Notes: generated by a model from the letters alone, not told the origin. 64,000 nt of DNA from Sediminibacterium sp. (GCA_030054095.1 JASGCO010000001.1:148831-212830); one strand, 5' to 3'. Counted from the stretch's first letter, positions 48,061 through 58,085 are shown. Numbers and translations: made by a program.

Positions 48061-48831
48061 ATGCAACTGATTTACGATGGCTCCTTTCCCGGTTTGTTAA
48101 GCACCATCTTTACCGCTTACGAATACAAACTTAACGACGCGCTTATTGTCCGAACTAATCAATTGCAAAGTCTCACCCTCAGCGAAAGTATGGAGGTTTA
48201 TACAGAAACCGCTAAAGCAGAACGCGTGTGGAAAGGGTTAAAGAAAAAAATAGCTGCACAGGGGCTGGAACTAATTTACCGCAGTTACCTCTCCGAATTA
48301 CCATCTGTTGAAAACAGTATTTTAGAAGTTGTACGTTACGCGCTTCAATCCGATCAAAACATTCTGGAAGATTATGGCCATTCGCACGTATTAACCCTGC
48401 ATCAGATTGCCCGGAAAGTAGGGCGAGAAAAACATCGTTTTGAAGCATTTGTACGGTTCGAAAACATCGGCAACAACTGGTTTTATGCCGACATAGCCCC
48501 CGACTTTAACATACTGCCACTTATTGCCCCTCATTTTAAGGAACGTTACGCGGCGCAAAACTGGATGATATATGACAGCAAACGCAAATACGGCATTCAG
48601 TACGACTCTGTCTCCGAACAAATCAACGAATTAACATTCCGGTTCGAGCATGCTCCGGCAGGCAACCTGTCGCCCATTGTGCAAACCGATCCCGATGAAA
48701 AACTATACCAGGAACTCTGGAAGCGGTATTTTAAAAGCACCAACATTGCGCTCCGCAAAAACACTAAGTTGCATTTGCAACATGTCCCCAAACGGTACTG
48801 GCGGTACCTTACCGAAAAAAAAGAGAGCTGA
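48061..48831 (+). CDS. DNA-metabolism partner protein of the radical SAM enzyme (TIGR03915/DUF4130 type)
   Basis: 256 residues. It opens MQLIYDGSFPGLLSTIFTAY, continues with YLSELPSVENSILEVVRYAL, HQIARKVGREKHRFEAFVRF and YADIAPDFNILPLIAPHFKE, and ends QHVPKRYWRYLTEK. This is the conserved family found next to TIGR03916 radical SAM genes, and in some bacteria fused to a uracil-DNA-glycosylase-like domain. Here it is unfused. A joint role in repair or modification of DNA is likely; the substrate is unknown. Confidence 0.9.
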   Translation: MQLIYDGSFPGLLSTIFTAYEYKLNDALIVRTNQLQSLTLSESMEVYTETAKAERVWKGLKKKIAAQGLELIYRSYLSELPSVENSILEVVRYALQSDQNILEDYGHSHVLTLHQIARKVGREKHRFEAFVRFENIGNNWFYADIAPDFNILPLIAPHFKERYAAQNWMIYDSKRKYGIQYDSVSEQINELTFRFEHAPAGNLSPIVQTDPDEKLYQELWKRYFKSTNIALRKNTKLHLQHVPKRYWRYLTEKKES

Positions 48832-49240
48832 TTCCGCACAAAATCGTTCTTGTAAAGCAGCAAATTACTATTAATAAGACCTGTTTGGGCGTTTCCCCAC
48901 GTCTTGTATTTTAGTGATTGGAATACTGATAAATGATTACTGTATTATTTTAAAGGACAAATGAGAGACATGAACATAACAACTTATGAATTTCTTTGGC
49001 AATACCATTTGCAAGAGCCACATTTCAGCTTATGAATTTCAAAAGGTGATTCTAAACACTCTCCTGTTCCTAAAACCGTCATTTAATTTTTAACTGATCG
49101 GAAATACTCTCTCACGAATTGTAATTACAGCTTAACTCAAGTACCCCCTTGGCGGTATTGCTTATCGGTTTTAACACAAGTAATTTTATCATATGTGATC
49201 AATTAATAATGGGTTTATAATTCAAAAATCATCTAAAACT
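48832..49240. other. Intergenic region upstream of the large T9SS protein
   Basis: 409 bases. A weak hairpin at 48876-48905 (AAGAC / GTCTT outside, TGGG / CCCA inside) may end the radical-SAM operon. I see no gene and no clear promoter box for the gene at 49241. Confidence 0.4.
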
Positions 49241-52200
49241 ATGTTATCTACTTGTAATATAAAATATCGTTCTATTAGTTGGGAACTATCTATTTTTTTT
49301 AGCTTATTTATTTTACCAAATCTCTTCCGGGCCCAACCATGCAACTGGCAAACTGTTCTATTTGATAGTTTCGAATATAATACACCTGCGCCATACTTAA
49401 TGATCAATAAGATTTGGGGAAATGGAATTCCTTCAAACAATAATAACGCTGCGGTAACAGGTACACGTGGTTTGTATTTAAATTTTGTTGACACGAGTTT
49501 GACAATGCCTGTAGTGCTTCCTAAAGTAAGATGTTATGCGGGGGATGTTGTCTATAGCCGCAACATAAATTTGTGTCCAAATAATCTACATAGAATTTCT
49601 GCTTTTTTCCGAACCTGTTATCCCGGAAAACAATGTAATGTAAAAATTATAATTAGACAAGGTACAACTATTTTGGCTCAACAATTGTCCTTACCATGTC
49701 CCTTCTTCAATGCATCTACGCAATATATTTCTCCATCATTCACACCATTAGCAGGGCAACCAGTTACTTTTGAATTAATTACTAATGTAGGTGGTTGTGG
49801 GGGCAATGACCTGGGGATGGATGATCTTAAGGTAGAGTTTTGTAATCCTGCTGCACCTCAAACTGCCTCAATTACCTTGTGTTCAAATCAATCTACAGTT
49901 AGTCTCTACAATTCATTTAATCCGTCCCTTTCGAATTCGACTGGCACATGGTCAGGCAGTTCAAATCTTACAGGAGGCTACCTAGGCAATTTGATCTTAA
50001 CGCAAAATAGTCCAACATCAGTTAATTCATATTCTTATGCCTACAATCTTAACAATGATACAATATGCCCATTAATAGTTAATACCGTTACAGTTAATGT
50101 TTTAAATCCGAATATCAATTTAGCGCCCCCCAATTTAATTGGATGCAATCCTAATTTTGTGAACTTAATGGCTAGCATTTCAGGAACTCCGGCTATATCA
50201 TGGAGCGGTCCTGGAATAGTATCTGGCGCAAACTCACTAACCTGTACCGTTAATCAACAAGGAACCTATACAATAAATGCAAACTATGGCTTTTGTCAAA
50301 GCAGCAGTACTTTAGCTGTTGCTTCTAATACCCTTAATCCGGATCTTTCCATTGGAAATCCAAATAGTTTGTCATGTTATACTTCAAGTATAGTACTAAC
50401 AGGAGCATCTACAACAGGAAGTGTAACCTATAACTGGCAACCCATAAATGTAAATACACCAACCGCTCAGGTTATCAATCCGGGAACATATAGTTTAACG
50501 GTAACGAATCCGGTTAACGGATGTTCTTCGACTAGTTTGGTAACCGTTAGTCAGAATACATTACAACCTAACATAAGTATATCACCACCAGGGGCGCTAA
50601 ACTGCGTAACAACAAGTATAGTACTGACTGGAACTTCAACAACAGGAGGCGTAACCTATAACTGGCAACCCATAAATGTAAATACATCAACCACTCAGGT
50701 CAATAATATAGGAACATATAGCCTAACAGTAACGGATCCCGGTAACGGATGTTCCACAAACAGTATAGTAACTATTAGTCAAAATACATTACAACCTAAT
50801 ATAAGCATATCGCAATCGGGCGTACTAAATAATTGCACAACAACAAGCGTAGTATTGACAGGGGCATCAACAACAGGGGGAGTAACCTATAACTGGCAAC
50901 CAATAAACGCAAATACGCCTACAGTTCAGGTCAATAATACAGGCACTTATAGTTTAACGGTAGTAGATCCAAACAATGGTTGTTCTTCAACATCGCAAGT
51001 AGTTGTAACAAGTACCCCCGTCTTTACGGCAAATGTATCAGTATTAAATCACGTAAATTGTTTTGGATTGAGTACAGGAGCACTATCAATTAATTATCAG
51101 GGAGCCGGGGTTTATCCTTTTACTATTACCAATCTTACCACGAATAACAGTATAGGAAACATTACTGCATTCCCGGCAACAATAAATAACCTATCAGTGG
51201 GTTCATATACACTATTGGTGAGTGATAGTAAAGGCTGTAATCAAACCTTAACCGCAACCATAAACCAGCCATCAGCTCTTAATACGGTTTTAAATGGGAA
51301 CACGCATTTGTGTAATGGTCAAAGTACAAGTATAACTTCGGCTGTAAATGGAGGAACAACACCTTACAGTTATCAATGGTTGCCAACTGGCGGAAATGGA
51401 TCAAATCTAAGTATTAGCCCGAATTCTACAACTATATATACCCTTATAGTGACCGATAATCAAGGCTGTCAAACAACAGCATCTATTCAGGTGGTAGTTC
51501 ATCCAATCCCCTCAGCAAGTATTATGAATACAGGTTTAACGGGTTGTTCACCTGTTTGTACCACATTTTCATTGAGTACGACCCAAAACGCAGGATATGC
51601 TTATAATTGGGTATTCACAAATAGTAGTACGAATGCATCAGTAACAAGTTCTCAATATAAACCAAATTTGTGTTTTACCGTTCCTGGATCCTACAATGCA
51701 CAGATCACAATCACTAACCAGGAGATGTGTTCGGTTACATTAAACCACAATAACATTATTAAAGTATATCCAAAACCAATAGCGGATTTTGACTTTGATC
51801 CTAAGAATCCAAACATTATTGAGAGCCCAATAGTTAATTTTTATAACCAATCCATCAATGCTACCAGCTATACATGGCACAAAGATGACCAACAACTATC
51901 AACCCAAGCCAATACATCGTATACCTTTGATGCTCCTGGTAATTATAATATAAGCTTAATAGCCAATAACGGGACGTGCAGTGATACAATAAAAAAAGTA
52001 ATTGCTGTAGATGAAGATCTTTTGTTTTATGCGCCAAATACATTTACTCCAAATCACGACAATCTGAATGACACATGGTACCCAAGACTATCAGGATATA
52101 AGTTAGAAAGCTATACACTAGCAATATTTGATCGTTGGGGAGAATTAATATACCAGACAAAAGAGGTATATCCGGGCTGGGATGGATATTATAAGAAAGC

Positions 52201-52297
52201 ACTATGTAAAGAAGATATTTACGTATGGAAGGTGTCTGTTACAGACAAAAGAGGCAAACTACATGAATTTTCGGGGCACATAACCTTATTTAAGTAA
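49241..52297 (+). CDS. Large repeat-containing surface protein with T9SS type B (gliding-motility-associated) C-terminus
   Basis: 1018 residues. A signal peptide (ending LFRA/Q) precedes an N-terminal beta-sandwich (about 30-205) and Ig-like segments. Three tandem 76-residue repeats span about 367-595, with SISPPGALNC-type starts and YNWQPIN motifs. An SprB-like repeat (about 590-680; VNCFGLSTGALSINY), an Ig-like repeat (about 680-757) and two PKD-like domains (about 757-925) follow. The last about 90 residues are the type B sorting domain: YAPNTFTPNHDNLND, FDRWGELIYQTK, GWDGYYK and YVWKVSVTDKRGK. It would be surface-exposed, with an adhesin-like build. It has no operon partner. Confidence 0.9.
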   Translation: MLSTCNIKYRSISWELSIFFSLFILPNLFRAQPCNWQTVLFDSFEYNTPAPYLMINKIWGNGIPSNNNNAAVTGTRGLYLNFVDTSLTMPVVLPKVRCYAGDVVYSRNINLCPNNLHRISAFFRTCYPGKQCNVKIIIRQGTTILAQQLSLPCPFFNASTQYISPSFTPLAGQPVTFELITNVGGCGGNDLGMDDLKVEFCNPAAPQTASITLCSNQSTVSLYNSFNPSLSNSTGTWSGSSNLTGGYLGNLILTQNSPTSVNSYSYAYNLNNDTICPLIVNTVTVNVLNPNINLAPPNLIGCNPNFVNLMASISGTPAISWSGPGIVSGANSLTCTVNQQGTYTINANYGFCQSSSTLAVASNTLNPDLSIGNPNSLSCYTSSIVLTGASTTGSVTYNWQPINVNTPTAQVINPGTYSLTVTNPVNGCSSTSLVTVSQNTLQPNISISPPGALNCVTTSIVLTGTSTTGGVTYNWQPINVNTSTTQVNNIGTYSLTVTDPGNGCSTNSIVTISQNTLQPNISISQSGVLNNCTTTSVVLTGASTTGGVTYNWQPINANTPTVQVNNTGTYSLTVVDPNNGCSSTSQVVVTSTPVFTANVSVLNHVNCFGLSTGALSINYQGAGVYPFTITNLTTNNSIGNITAFPATINNLSVGSYTLLVSDSKGCNQTLTATINQPSALNTVLNGNTHLCNGQSTSITSAVNGGTTPYSYQWLPTGGNGSNLSISPNSTTIYTLIVTDNQGCQTTASIQVVVHPIPSASIMNTGLTGCSPVCTTFSLSTTQNAGYAYNWVFTNSSTNASVTSSQYKPNLCFTVPGSYNAQITITNQEMCSVTLNHNNIIKVYPKPIADFDFDPKNPNIIESPIVNFYNQSINATSYTWHKDDQQLSTQANTSYTFDAPGNYNISLIANNGTCSDTIKKVIAVDEDLLFYAPNTFTPNHDNLNDTWYPRLSGYKLESYTLAIFDRWGELIYQTKEVYPGWDGYYKKALCKEDIYVWKVSVTDKRGKLHEFSGHITLFK
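50339..51025 (+). repeat. Three tandem 228-base repeats inside the large T9SS gene
   Basis: Units start near 50339, 50567 and 50795, each of 76 codons (third slightly different). Long nearly identical nucleotide stretches (for example GTAACCTATAACTGGCAACC) show recent duplication or ongoing recombination between units. Confidence 0.8.
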
Positions 52298-52772
52298 TTG
52301 GTCGAGTAAAAAGATAAAATACTTATGTATGCTTCCCCAATTTTCGGGCCATTTAAAAAGTTAGTTTCAAAATTAGTTTTCCATTTTTATCCTCCAAATA
52401 AACGTTATTTCCTTCTTGGGACTATAATCAAAATCAAACCATTTGCCTCTATATGCGAGGAATGTTTTGAAACACTACGGATTTAGACAGATTAAAACCC
52501 ACTTTTAACATTCATCGCAAACGAACCCCTGATTATCAAGCAATTAAACGGTTAAAAACTACTTATCCTATCCCCCTGTTTATTCAGGAGTGCATTACAA
52601 ATAATCATCAAGCGTTTTTAAATATAGTCTCCTGAATCATGTCTTCGCCACAAAATAACCCACTAAAACCAACTATTCATTTCTTTATTGCTTATTCTTA
52701 AAAAAAATTATATTTACAAAAAAATAAATCGAGTTCGTTAAGAAGCCGTTAATAAATAAGAACAGAATAACT
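52298..52772. other. Intergenic region without recognised features
   Basis: 475 bases, AT-rich. A TATATTTA near 52708 is one base off the -7 consensus but is about 65 bases from the next ATG. Nothing else is supported. Confidence 0.45.
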
Positions 52773-53306
52773 ATGAAAAAACATTTACTCCCCGTCATCG
52801 CATTCGTCTATATGCTTGTGTTATTGGGCTGTGGCGAAAAAACCCCTAAGCAGGAGGCTATTACCGCTCCTCAAGGCATGAACGTATTGGATTTAAGCAA
52901 ATACGGCAAGCCTTTTGCTATTTTTGTACCGGATACCAATAATGCGAAATTGAACATTACTGAACAAAGTTGGGGCGCACTTGAAATAAAAGTCGGAAAC
53001 AGTTACGCCATCTCTATATCTGAGGAAGAAGCAGATTTTGGGTTACGTAAAGCCGATATTAAAGCTGATGAGGTAAACCGCTTTAAATCGTTTATTGTAG
53101 AGGAACCTGCCACCTTAATGTGGGAAAGCGAAATAACCCAGCCCGAATTTCATTTCATAAGCGTTCAGAAAATAGGAAATACAGCCTATACTTTTGAGGA
53201 TATTAAAAGTACCGACGCAGAACCTTTCGGAAAAGAAAACATTCAAAAAATGCTTGATGCCGCCCGTAGTATTAAGGAAATTAAAAAAGAAACGCCCAAT
53301 AGCTGA
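52773..53306 (+). CDS. Lipoprotein, unknown function
   Basis: 177 residues. The signal MKKHLLPVIAFVYMLVLLGC ends in a clear lipobox (LLGC, Cys20). The mature domain (FAIFVPDTNNAKLNITEQSW and SYAISISEEEADFGLRKADI) is a compact alpha/beta fold of the kind seen in small Bacteroidota lipoproteins, with no recognised family. It stands alone, 122 bases before the PUR protein. Confidence 0.7.
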   Translation: MKKHLLPVIAFVYMLVLLGCGEKTPKQEAITAPQGMNVLDLSKYGKPFAIFVPDTNNAKLNITEQSWGALEIKVGNSYAISISEEEADFGLRKADIKADEVNRFKSFIVEEPATLMWESEITQPEFHFISVQKIGNTAYTFEDIKSTDAEPFGKENIQKMLDAARSIKEIKKETPNS

Positions 53307-53428
53307 CCTTTATAACGCGTAAACTGCCAAAACCACTATTAACAAATTAAGGTATTTATTAACATGTCCTTTTTAATGGTACTTTTTATTTTAATATTTG
53401 TTTTGAACTAAACTAGCTAATAGAACAT

Positions 53429-53737
53429 ATGTCAGACGAACAAGAAAAAACAGAAAGAGGCGATTTGTTCTCGAAACCGGTAAGGGCGGGAAAGCGCACG
53501 TACTTTTTTGACGTAAAAAGTACAAAGGGAAACGATTATTACCTAACTATTACCGAAAGCAAAAAGCGGTTTGGTCAGGATGGTAAATTTTTCTATGAAA
53601 AACATAAAATTTTCCTTTATAAAGAAGATTTTGAAAAATTCGTAGAAGGATTAAACGAAGCGGTAACCCATATTAAAGAAAACGCTCCCATCACAGAAAA
53701 CTCCGGTAACTCTGATGTAAATTTTGAAGATCTATAA
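53429..53737 (+). CDS. PUR-family DNA/RNA-binding protein (DUF3276)
   Basis: 102 residues. Conserved core: RAGKRTYFFDVKSTKGNDYY, LTITESKKRF, FFYEKHKIFLYKEDFEKFVE. This is the single-PUR-repeat family of Bacteroidota and spirochetes that binds single-stranded DNA and RNA as a dimer. The C-terminal tail is acidic. A good terminator follows. Confidence 0.9.
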   Translation: MSDEQEKTERGDLFSKPVRAGKRTYFFDVKSTKGNDYYLTITESKKRFGQDGKFFYEKHKIFLYKEDFEKFVEGLNEAVTHIKENAPITENSGNSDVNFEDL

Positions 53738-53743
53738 ATTCCG

Positions 53744-53770
53744 AAACCCTCTCCAAAAAAGAGGGTTTTT
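53744..53770 (+). terminator. Terminator of the PUR gene
   Basis: Stem AAACCCTC / GAGGGTTT, 9-base loop, followed by TT. It lies 7 bases after the stop and may serve the convergent gene too. Confidence 0.8.
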
Positions 53771-53780
53771 CATTTTAATA

Positions 53781-55382
53781 CTATTGCTTTGCGAAGACCT
53801 TTAATAATTGAGTTAAAGACAAAGCATTCAAACAGTGTTCCTTGGTTAATAGTCCTTTTCTTGCTACACACACACCATAATACATATCATGGAAACCCGC
53901 CTTTTGATGGGCATCAGGGTTAATAGATACCTTTACTCCCTTTTCCATACAGCAATGGATCCAGCGCCAGTCAATATCCAAACGGTACGGATGGGCATTT
54001 AATTCAATACTCACCTTATTGGCAGCACAGGCATCAATCACTTTTCTATGCTGAATGGGATAACCAGGACGCGCTAATAAAAGCCGTCCGGTTGGATGCC
54101 CTAAAATAGAAGTGTAAGGATTTTCAATCGCCCGGATTAATCGTTCCGTTGCTCTTTCCTCATCCATTTTTAAATTAGAATGAATGGAAGCCACAATAAA
54201 ATCGAAGGTCTTTAAGACATCCTCCGGATAATCCAGACTGCCATCCCCCAGAATATCACTTTCTATTCCTTTCAGAATGGTAAAATCTGTATAACCGGCA
54301 TTCAGACGGTCAATTTCCGACTGTTGTTCCAAAACGCGATCTATGCTTAATCCACCGGCATAACCTGCACTCCGCGAATGGTCGCAAATTCCAAAATAAG
54401 AATACCCCAGTTCACGGCAATAGTCCGCCATTTCTTTCAAAGTATTTACCCCATCACTATAGGTACTATGGTTATGTAAGATCCCTTTTAAATCGGCAGT
54501 ATCAATCAGTTGGGGCCAACTACCGGACGCAAGGCACTTTATCTCTTCCAATCCTTCTCTGGTTTCCGGTTCCGGCAATGGAAATCCCAAAGCCTTGTAC
54601 ACGTCTTTCTCTGACTGAAAATGACCCGGAGCCAGTGACTTAAACCCAATTTTTTCCAGATGCGATCCCGTTCCCGTTAATGCCACTAAATTGTACACAT
54701 AGTTTTCCGGTTCACATATATGATACACCACAGGAACTGGTAATTGTGCTTCTATGCTATCCGTGTTAATCGCTTTGTCTGCATTCAGCAAAATCTCTAT
54801 TTTATCAATTACCTCACATTTACGGCGCACCTGCCCCACCACTTCTGCTCTTAGTCCCTGCTGCTTTGACAGCAGTTCCAACATTGCAGGTAATAAGCGT
54901 TCTACCGTGGCATAATGCAATTTCTGCGTGTTAGCCTGCCTGAATTCAATAGCGCCTTTAATGCCATCCTGTGTTTTTGCACCAAAGCCCTTTAGGCTCA
55001 CCAAGCGGTTTTCATTACAGGCATACAATAACTCTCCCACACTCTCAATTCCCAGTTCCTGCCATAGCTGGCTCACTTTTTTAACTCCTAAGCCCTTTAT
55101 GGAAAATAAATCAATAATGCCCGGAGGTGTCTTCTGTAGTAAACCCTGAAGTTCGTTTGTAGTACCGGTTTCAAGCAACTCTGCAATCTTAGAAGCAATA
55201 CTCTTTCCGATCCCCTCTATGCTTTCAATATCCTGCAGCGTTTTTCCCTCAAAATCGTATCGCAGCTTTCCCAGTTTATAAGCCGCGTTAGCATAAGCCT
55301 TTGTTTTAAAAGGGTTCTCACCATGCAATTCGAGTAACTTACCGGTGAGTTCCAGCGCCTCGCATACGTCGTCGTTCGTCAT
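53781..55382 (-). CDS. PolX-like protein with PHP phosphoesterase domain and degenerate polymerase site
   Basis: 533 residues. Helix-hairpin-helix regions occupy about 1-150 (IESIEGIGKSIASKIAELL, FSIKGLGVKKVSQLW). The polymerase-beta palm (about 150-290) reads GQVRRKCEVIDKIEI at 183-197. In active family X enzymes this is GSxRRxxExxxDxD, so the two metal-binding Asp are Lys194 and Glu196 here. The C-terminal PHP domain (about 300-533) is complete: HNHSTYSDG (303-311), CDHS, GIESDI, SIHSNL, GHPTGR, DAH. It is therefore likely a 3'-5' exonuclease/phosphodiesterase that binds DNA but does not polymerise. It follows the double Ddl gene by 3 bases. Confidence 0.88.
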   Translation of the reverse strand: MTNDDVCEALELTGKLLELHGENPFKTKAYANAAYKLGKLRYDFEGKTLQDIESIEGIGKSIASKIAELLETGTTNELQGLLQKTPPGIIDLFSIKGLGVKKVSQLWQELGIESVGELLYACNENRLVSLKGFGAKTQDGIKGAIEFRQANTQKLHYATVERLLPAMLELLSKQQGLRAEVVGQVRRKCEVIDKIEILLNADKAINTDSIEAQLPVPVVYHICEPENYVYNLVALTGTGSHLEKIGFKSLAPGHFQSEKDVYKALGFPLPEPETREGLEEIKCLASGSWPQLIDTADLKGILHNHSTYSDGVNTLKEMADYCRELGYSYFGICDHSRSAGYAGGLSIDRVLEQQSEIDRLNAGYTDFTILKGIESDILGDGSLDYPEDVLKTFDFIVASIHSNLKMDEERATERLIRAIENPYTSILGHPTGRLLLARPGYPIQHRKVIDACAANKVSIELNAHPYRLDIDWRWIHCCMEKGVKVSINPDAHQKAGFHDMYYGVCVARKGLLTKEHCLNALSLTQLLKVFAKQ

Positions 55383-55385
55383 GAT

Positions 55386-58085
55386 TTAATGTATTGCAGG
55401 AATGTGTTTTAAGCGTTGTTTACCAAACTCCAGAATGCGGTCTATAAATTCATAGGGCTTGTAATTATTAATGGCTGCCTGATGATAAATACAGGTAGCG
55501 GGCGTCATACCCGGCAATGAATTCACTTCAATAAAAATAACTTCTGCTCTTAAGTCGTCAAAAACTCTCACAAAAGCATCAATACGGCAATAGCCCATTA
55601 CCCCCAGGACTTTAGCGGCGCCTCCCAACGCTGCTTTAACCTGCTCACTAATAATCTGACGCTCCTTAGGATCTCTCGCATAACGCGCCGGCGTAATGTT
55701 TTGACCCTGCCCCGCCAGAAATTTCTCTTCCAGGCTTAACACATCCCCTTCCGCTAACGCTTCGCTGGCTTCAAATACCTCATATTCCACTTCTCCTTTA
55801 GCGTTATACCGCGTTAGCATACCGCCTGTTACTTCCAGGAAATGGCGCGCGTCTTTTTTGCTTATCAATTCCTCTACCAGAATAACCGTTTTGCGGGGAA
55901 ATTCCTCCTTTTCCTTTATATGTAACACTGCCGCGGCCTGCTCGTCCAACGTTTCTGTTTCACGAAACATTAACCGGGCAAATGCTTCAAACTCTTCGAA
56001 ACTCCGTATTTTCTTCACCGCGCTGCTGCAACCGTCATCAACGGGCTTTGCAATAAACGGATACTTAATGTTGTCCTGAAGTAATTGCTTGATTGCAGCC
56101 TCATTTTTCCAGTCTTCTGCAGTTATTAACGCGTGTTCCGCTACCAGATACCCATGTTGCTTTAAGAGTTCATTGGTTCGGTATTTATCAATGGTAATGG
56201 ACGAACTGGCTTTATCAGATCCGTTATACGGTAACCCTATGGCATCTAATTCTGCCTGAATAGCCCCATCTTCTCCCGGTCTTCCATGCAATGCTATAAA
56301 AACCTGTTCTACACGCTCACCTAATTGTGCATAGGTAATACGCTCGGGTTTTGCCAGTGCCTGTCCACCGGTAAATTTTTGAGTTATCGCCGCACACTCT
56401 TTCCGGATCTCGTCAATTACCGGATGAATGATGTAATGGTTTACTTTCTCTTTAATGTCATCCGCATTATCCTTAAGCATAACATTAACCGGAATGACAT
56501 AAAGTTCGTGTTGGTGATTAGATCCCGTCAGGAAAACAGGAAGCGGTGCATATTTTTCGGAAGAAGCCAGTTTTTCGTAAATATTACGACCGCTTTCTAC
56601 CGAAATATGCCGTTCCGAAGAATACCCTCCTAATATGACAGCAACCTTCTGTTTAGCACCAGATCCTGTATGTTCATTATCTATCGCCCGATCCAGGGCT
56701 TCCAGCAATCCGTCATAAAGATGCGCATTTTTACTTTCTTTAATCCGCTTAACCAGAGAGGTACGGATAATATAGGTTATAAACTGCGAAGGGTTTAATC
56801 CTATTTCGGCCGCCTGATGAAAAAAGAACGAAGAGGGCATCATACCGCTGGTGGTGTTAGGATCATTTAAAAATATCCGGCCATCTTTCCCCAGAAAACC
56901 ATCTATGCGGGCATACACATCAAATTTAAGATCGTAAAACAGCTTCTCACAGGCTTCACGTATTGCGGCAATCTGTTCTACTGGAATATCAATGGGTGTA
57001 ATTTTCCGTGACAATCCGGGCAGGTACTTACTTCTATAATCAAATAATTCCTTTCCCTTTCGTATTTCTGTTGGTGGCAAAGCAATGGCTGTTCCGTGTT
57101 CATCTTCCATAACGATGCAGGAAAATTCCTTCCCTTCAATAAATCCTTCAATCAGCACCTCACTTTCACCATCCAGACTCTCCAGTACGAATCCGCCTGT
57201 TTTCAGGTGCGTATTCAGAAAATGGAGTAATTCATCGGGCGAATAAATGATTGGTTTCCCTTCAACACCTGAACTAATCTGCACCGGCATTCCAATGCCT
57301 TCGCGTATATCACTTAATTCTTTAATATAATGGAGTTTGTCTTCCTCTCCCAGTGCCTGCCATTCTGCCGCGTCAATCCAACGTGTAAACAACGCCTTTT
57401 CAATGGCACTCATAAATTTCACCTCATCATCCTGTGTTAAAATAGTAACACCAATACTGGAACCCTGATTGGCGGGCTTAATAACACAAGGTAGCTGTAT
57501 CGTTCGCTTTACCTCTTCAAACAAACCCTTGTATTTACCCGCTATCCACTTTTCGCGGTTAACAACGGTATAAGCCGGACTATTAAATCCTGCCTTTATC
57601 ATCAACTCTTTCTGTATCGCTTTATTCATGCCAATTGAACTGGCCAGAATGCCGGAGCCGCTGTAAGGAATTTTCAGAAATTCCAATAAACCCTGTATTC
57701 TCCCATCTTCGCCATAGGGGCCATGAAGGCATAAAAAGGCGAAGTCAATTTTTTGAGCAAACTGGTCTGTCGTTACCCGTTTTCCCACTCGCTGAATCAT
57801 TTCCTGCTGGGTAGTGGCTGGAATTTCTCCCAGATTTTCAAGATACAGTTGTACATTTGTTCCAGAAGGTAAAAAGTCTACCGGAGGATAAAAATCACGG
57901 ATAGTGCCTTTATATATGTAAGACCATTCCAACTCAATGAAATTCCCCAATGAATCAATAAACAACGGAATGGGTTCAAATATTGATTTATTCAGATTAT
58001 CATAAACGGTACGCCCCCCTGCAAAAGAGATTTCGCGTTCTTTACTGGGGCCCCCGAACAAAATGCCCACTCGGATTTTTGACAT
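55386..58085 (-). CDS. Tandem fusion of two D-alanine-D-alanine ligase-like domains
   Basis: 899 residues, about twice the normal length. Copy 1 (1-450) starts VGILFGGPSKEREIS, has CLHGPYGEDGRIQGLLEFL, the ATP-grasp loop VIKPANQGSSIGV and LNDPNTTSGMMPSSF. Copy 2 (about 479-890) starts VAVILGGYSSERHIS, has ALHGRPGEDGAIQAELDAI, AKPVDDGCSSAVK and EVNSLPGMTPATC. Both keep the ATP-grasp residues and the GG..ER.IS and HG..GEDG motifs. Copy 2 looks more like classical Ddl (EVNSLPG), while copy 1 has a changed substrate loop (DPNTTSG). The enzyme makes D-Ala-D-Ala or a related dipeptide for peptidoglycan. A PolX-like gene follows at once. Confidence 0.87.
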   Translation of the reverse strand: MSKIRVGILFGGPSKEREISFAGGRTVYDNLNKSIFEPIPLFIDSLGNFIELEWSYIYKGTIRDFYPPVDFLPSGTNVQLYLENLGEIPATTQQEMIQRVGKRVTTDQFAQKIDFAFLCLHGPYGEDGRIQGLLEFLKIPYSGSGILASSIGMNKAIQKELMIKAGFNSPAYTVVNREKWIAGKYKGLFEEVKRTIQLPCVIKPANQGSSIGVTILTQDDEVKFMSAIEKALFTRWIDAAEWQALGEEDKLHYIKELSDIREGIGMPVQISSGVEGKPIIYSPDELLHFLNTHLKTGGFVLESLDGESEVLIEGFIEGKEFSCIVMEDEHGTAIALPPTEIRKGKELFDYRSKYLPGLSRKITPIDIPVEQIAAIREACEKLFYDLKFDVYARIDGFLGKDGRIFLNDPNTTSGMMPSSFFFHQAAEIGLNPSQFITYIIRTSLVKRIKESKNAHLYDGLLEALDRAIDNEHTGSGAKQKVAVILGGYSSERHISVESGRNIYEKLASSEKYAPLPVFLTGSNHQHELYVIPVNVMLKDNADDIKEKVNHYIIHPVIDEIRKECAAITQKFTGGQALAKPERITYAQLGERVEQVFIALHGRPGEDGAIQAELDAIGLPYNGSDKASSSITIDKYRTNELLKQHGYLVAEHALITAEDWKNEAAIKQLLQDNIKYPFIAKPVDDGCSSAVKKIRSFEEFEAFARLMFRETETLDEQAAAVLHIKEKEEFPRKTVILVEELISKKDARHFLEVTGGMLTRYNAKGEVEYEVFEASEALAEGDVLSLEEKFLAGQGQNITPARYARDPKERQIISEQVKAALGGAAKVLGVMGYCRIDAFVRVFDDLRAEVIFIEVNSLPGMTPATCIYHQAAINNYKPYEFIDRILEFGKQRLKHIPAIH

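Noticed and set aside
50339..51025. Regular repeats as a possible CRISPR array
   Set aside because: Units are 228 bases long, contiguous and coding in a single frame; they are protein repeats.
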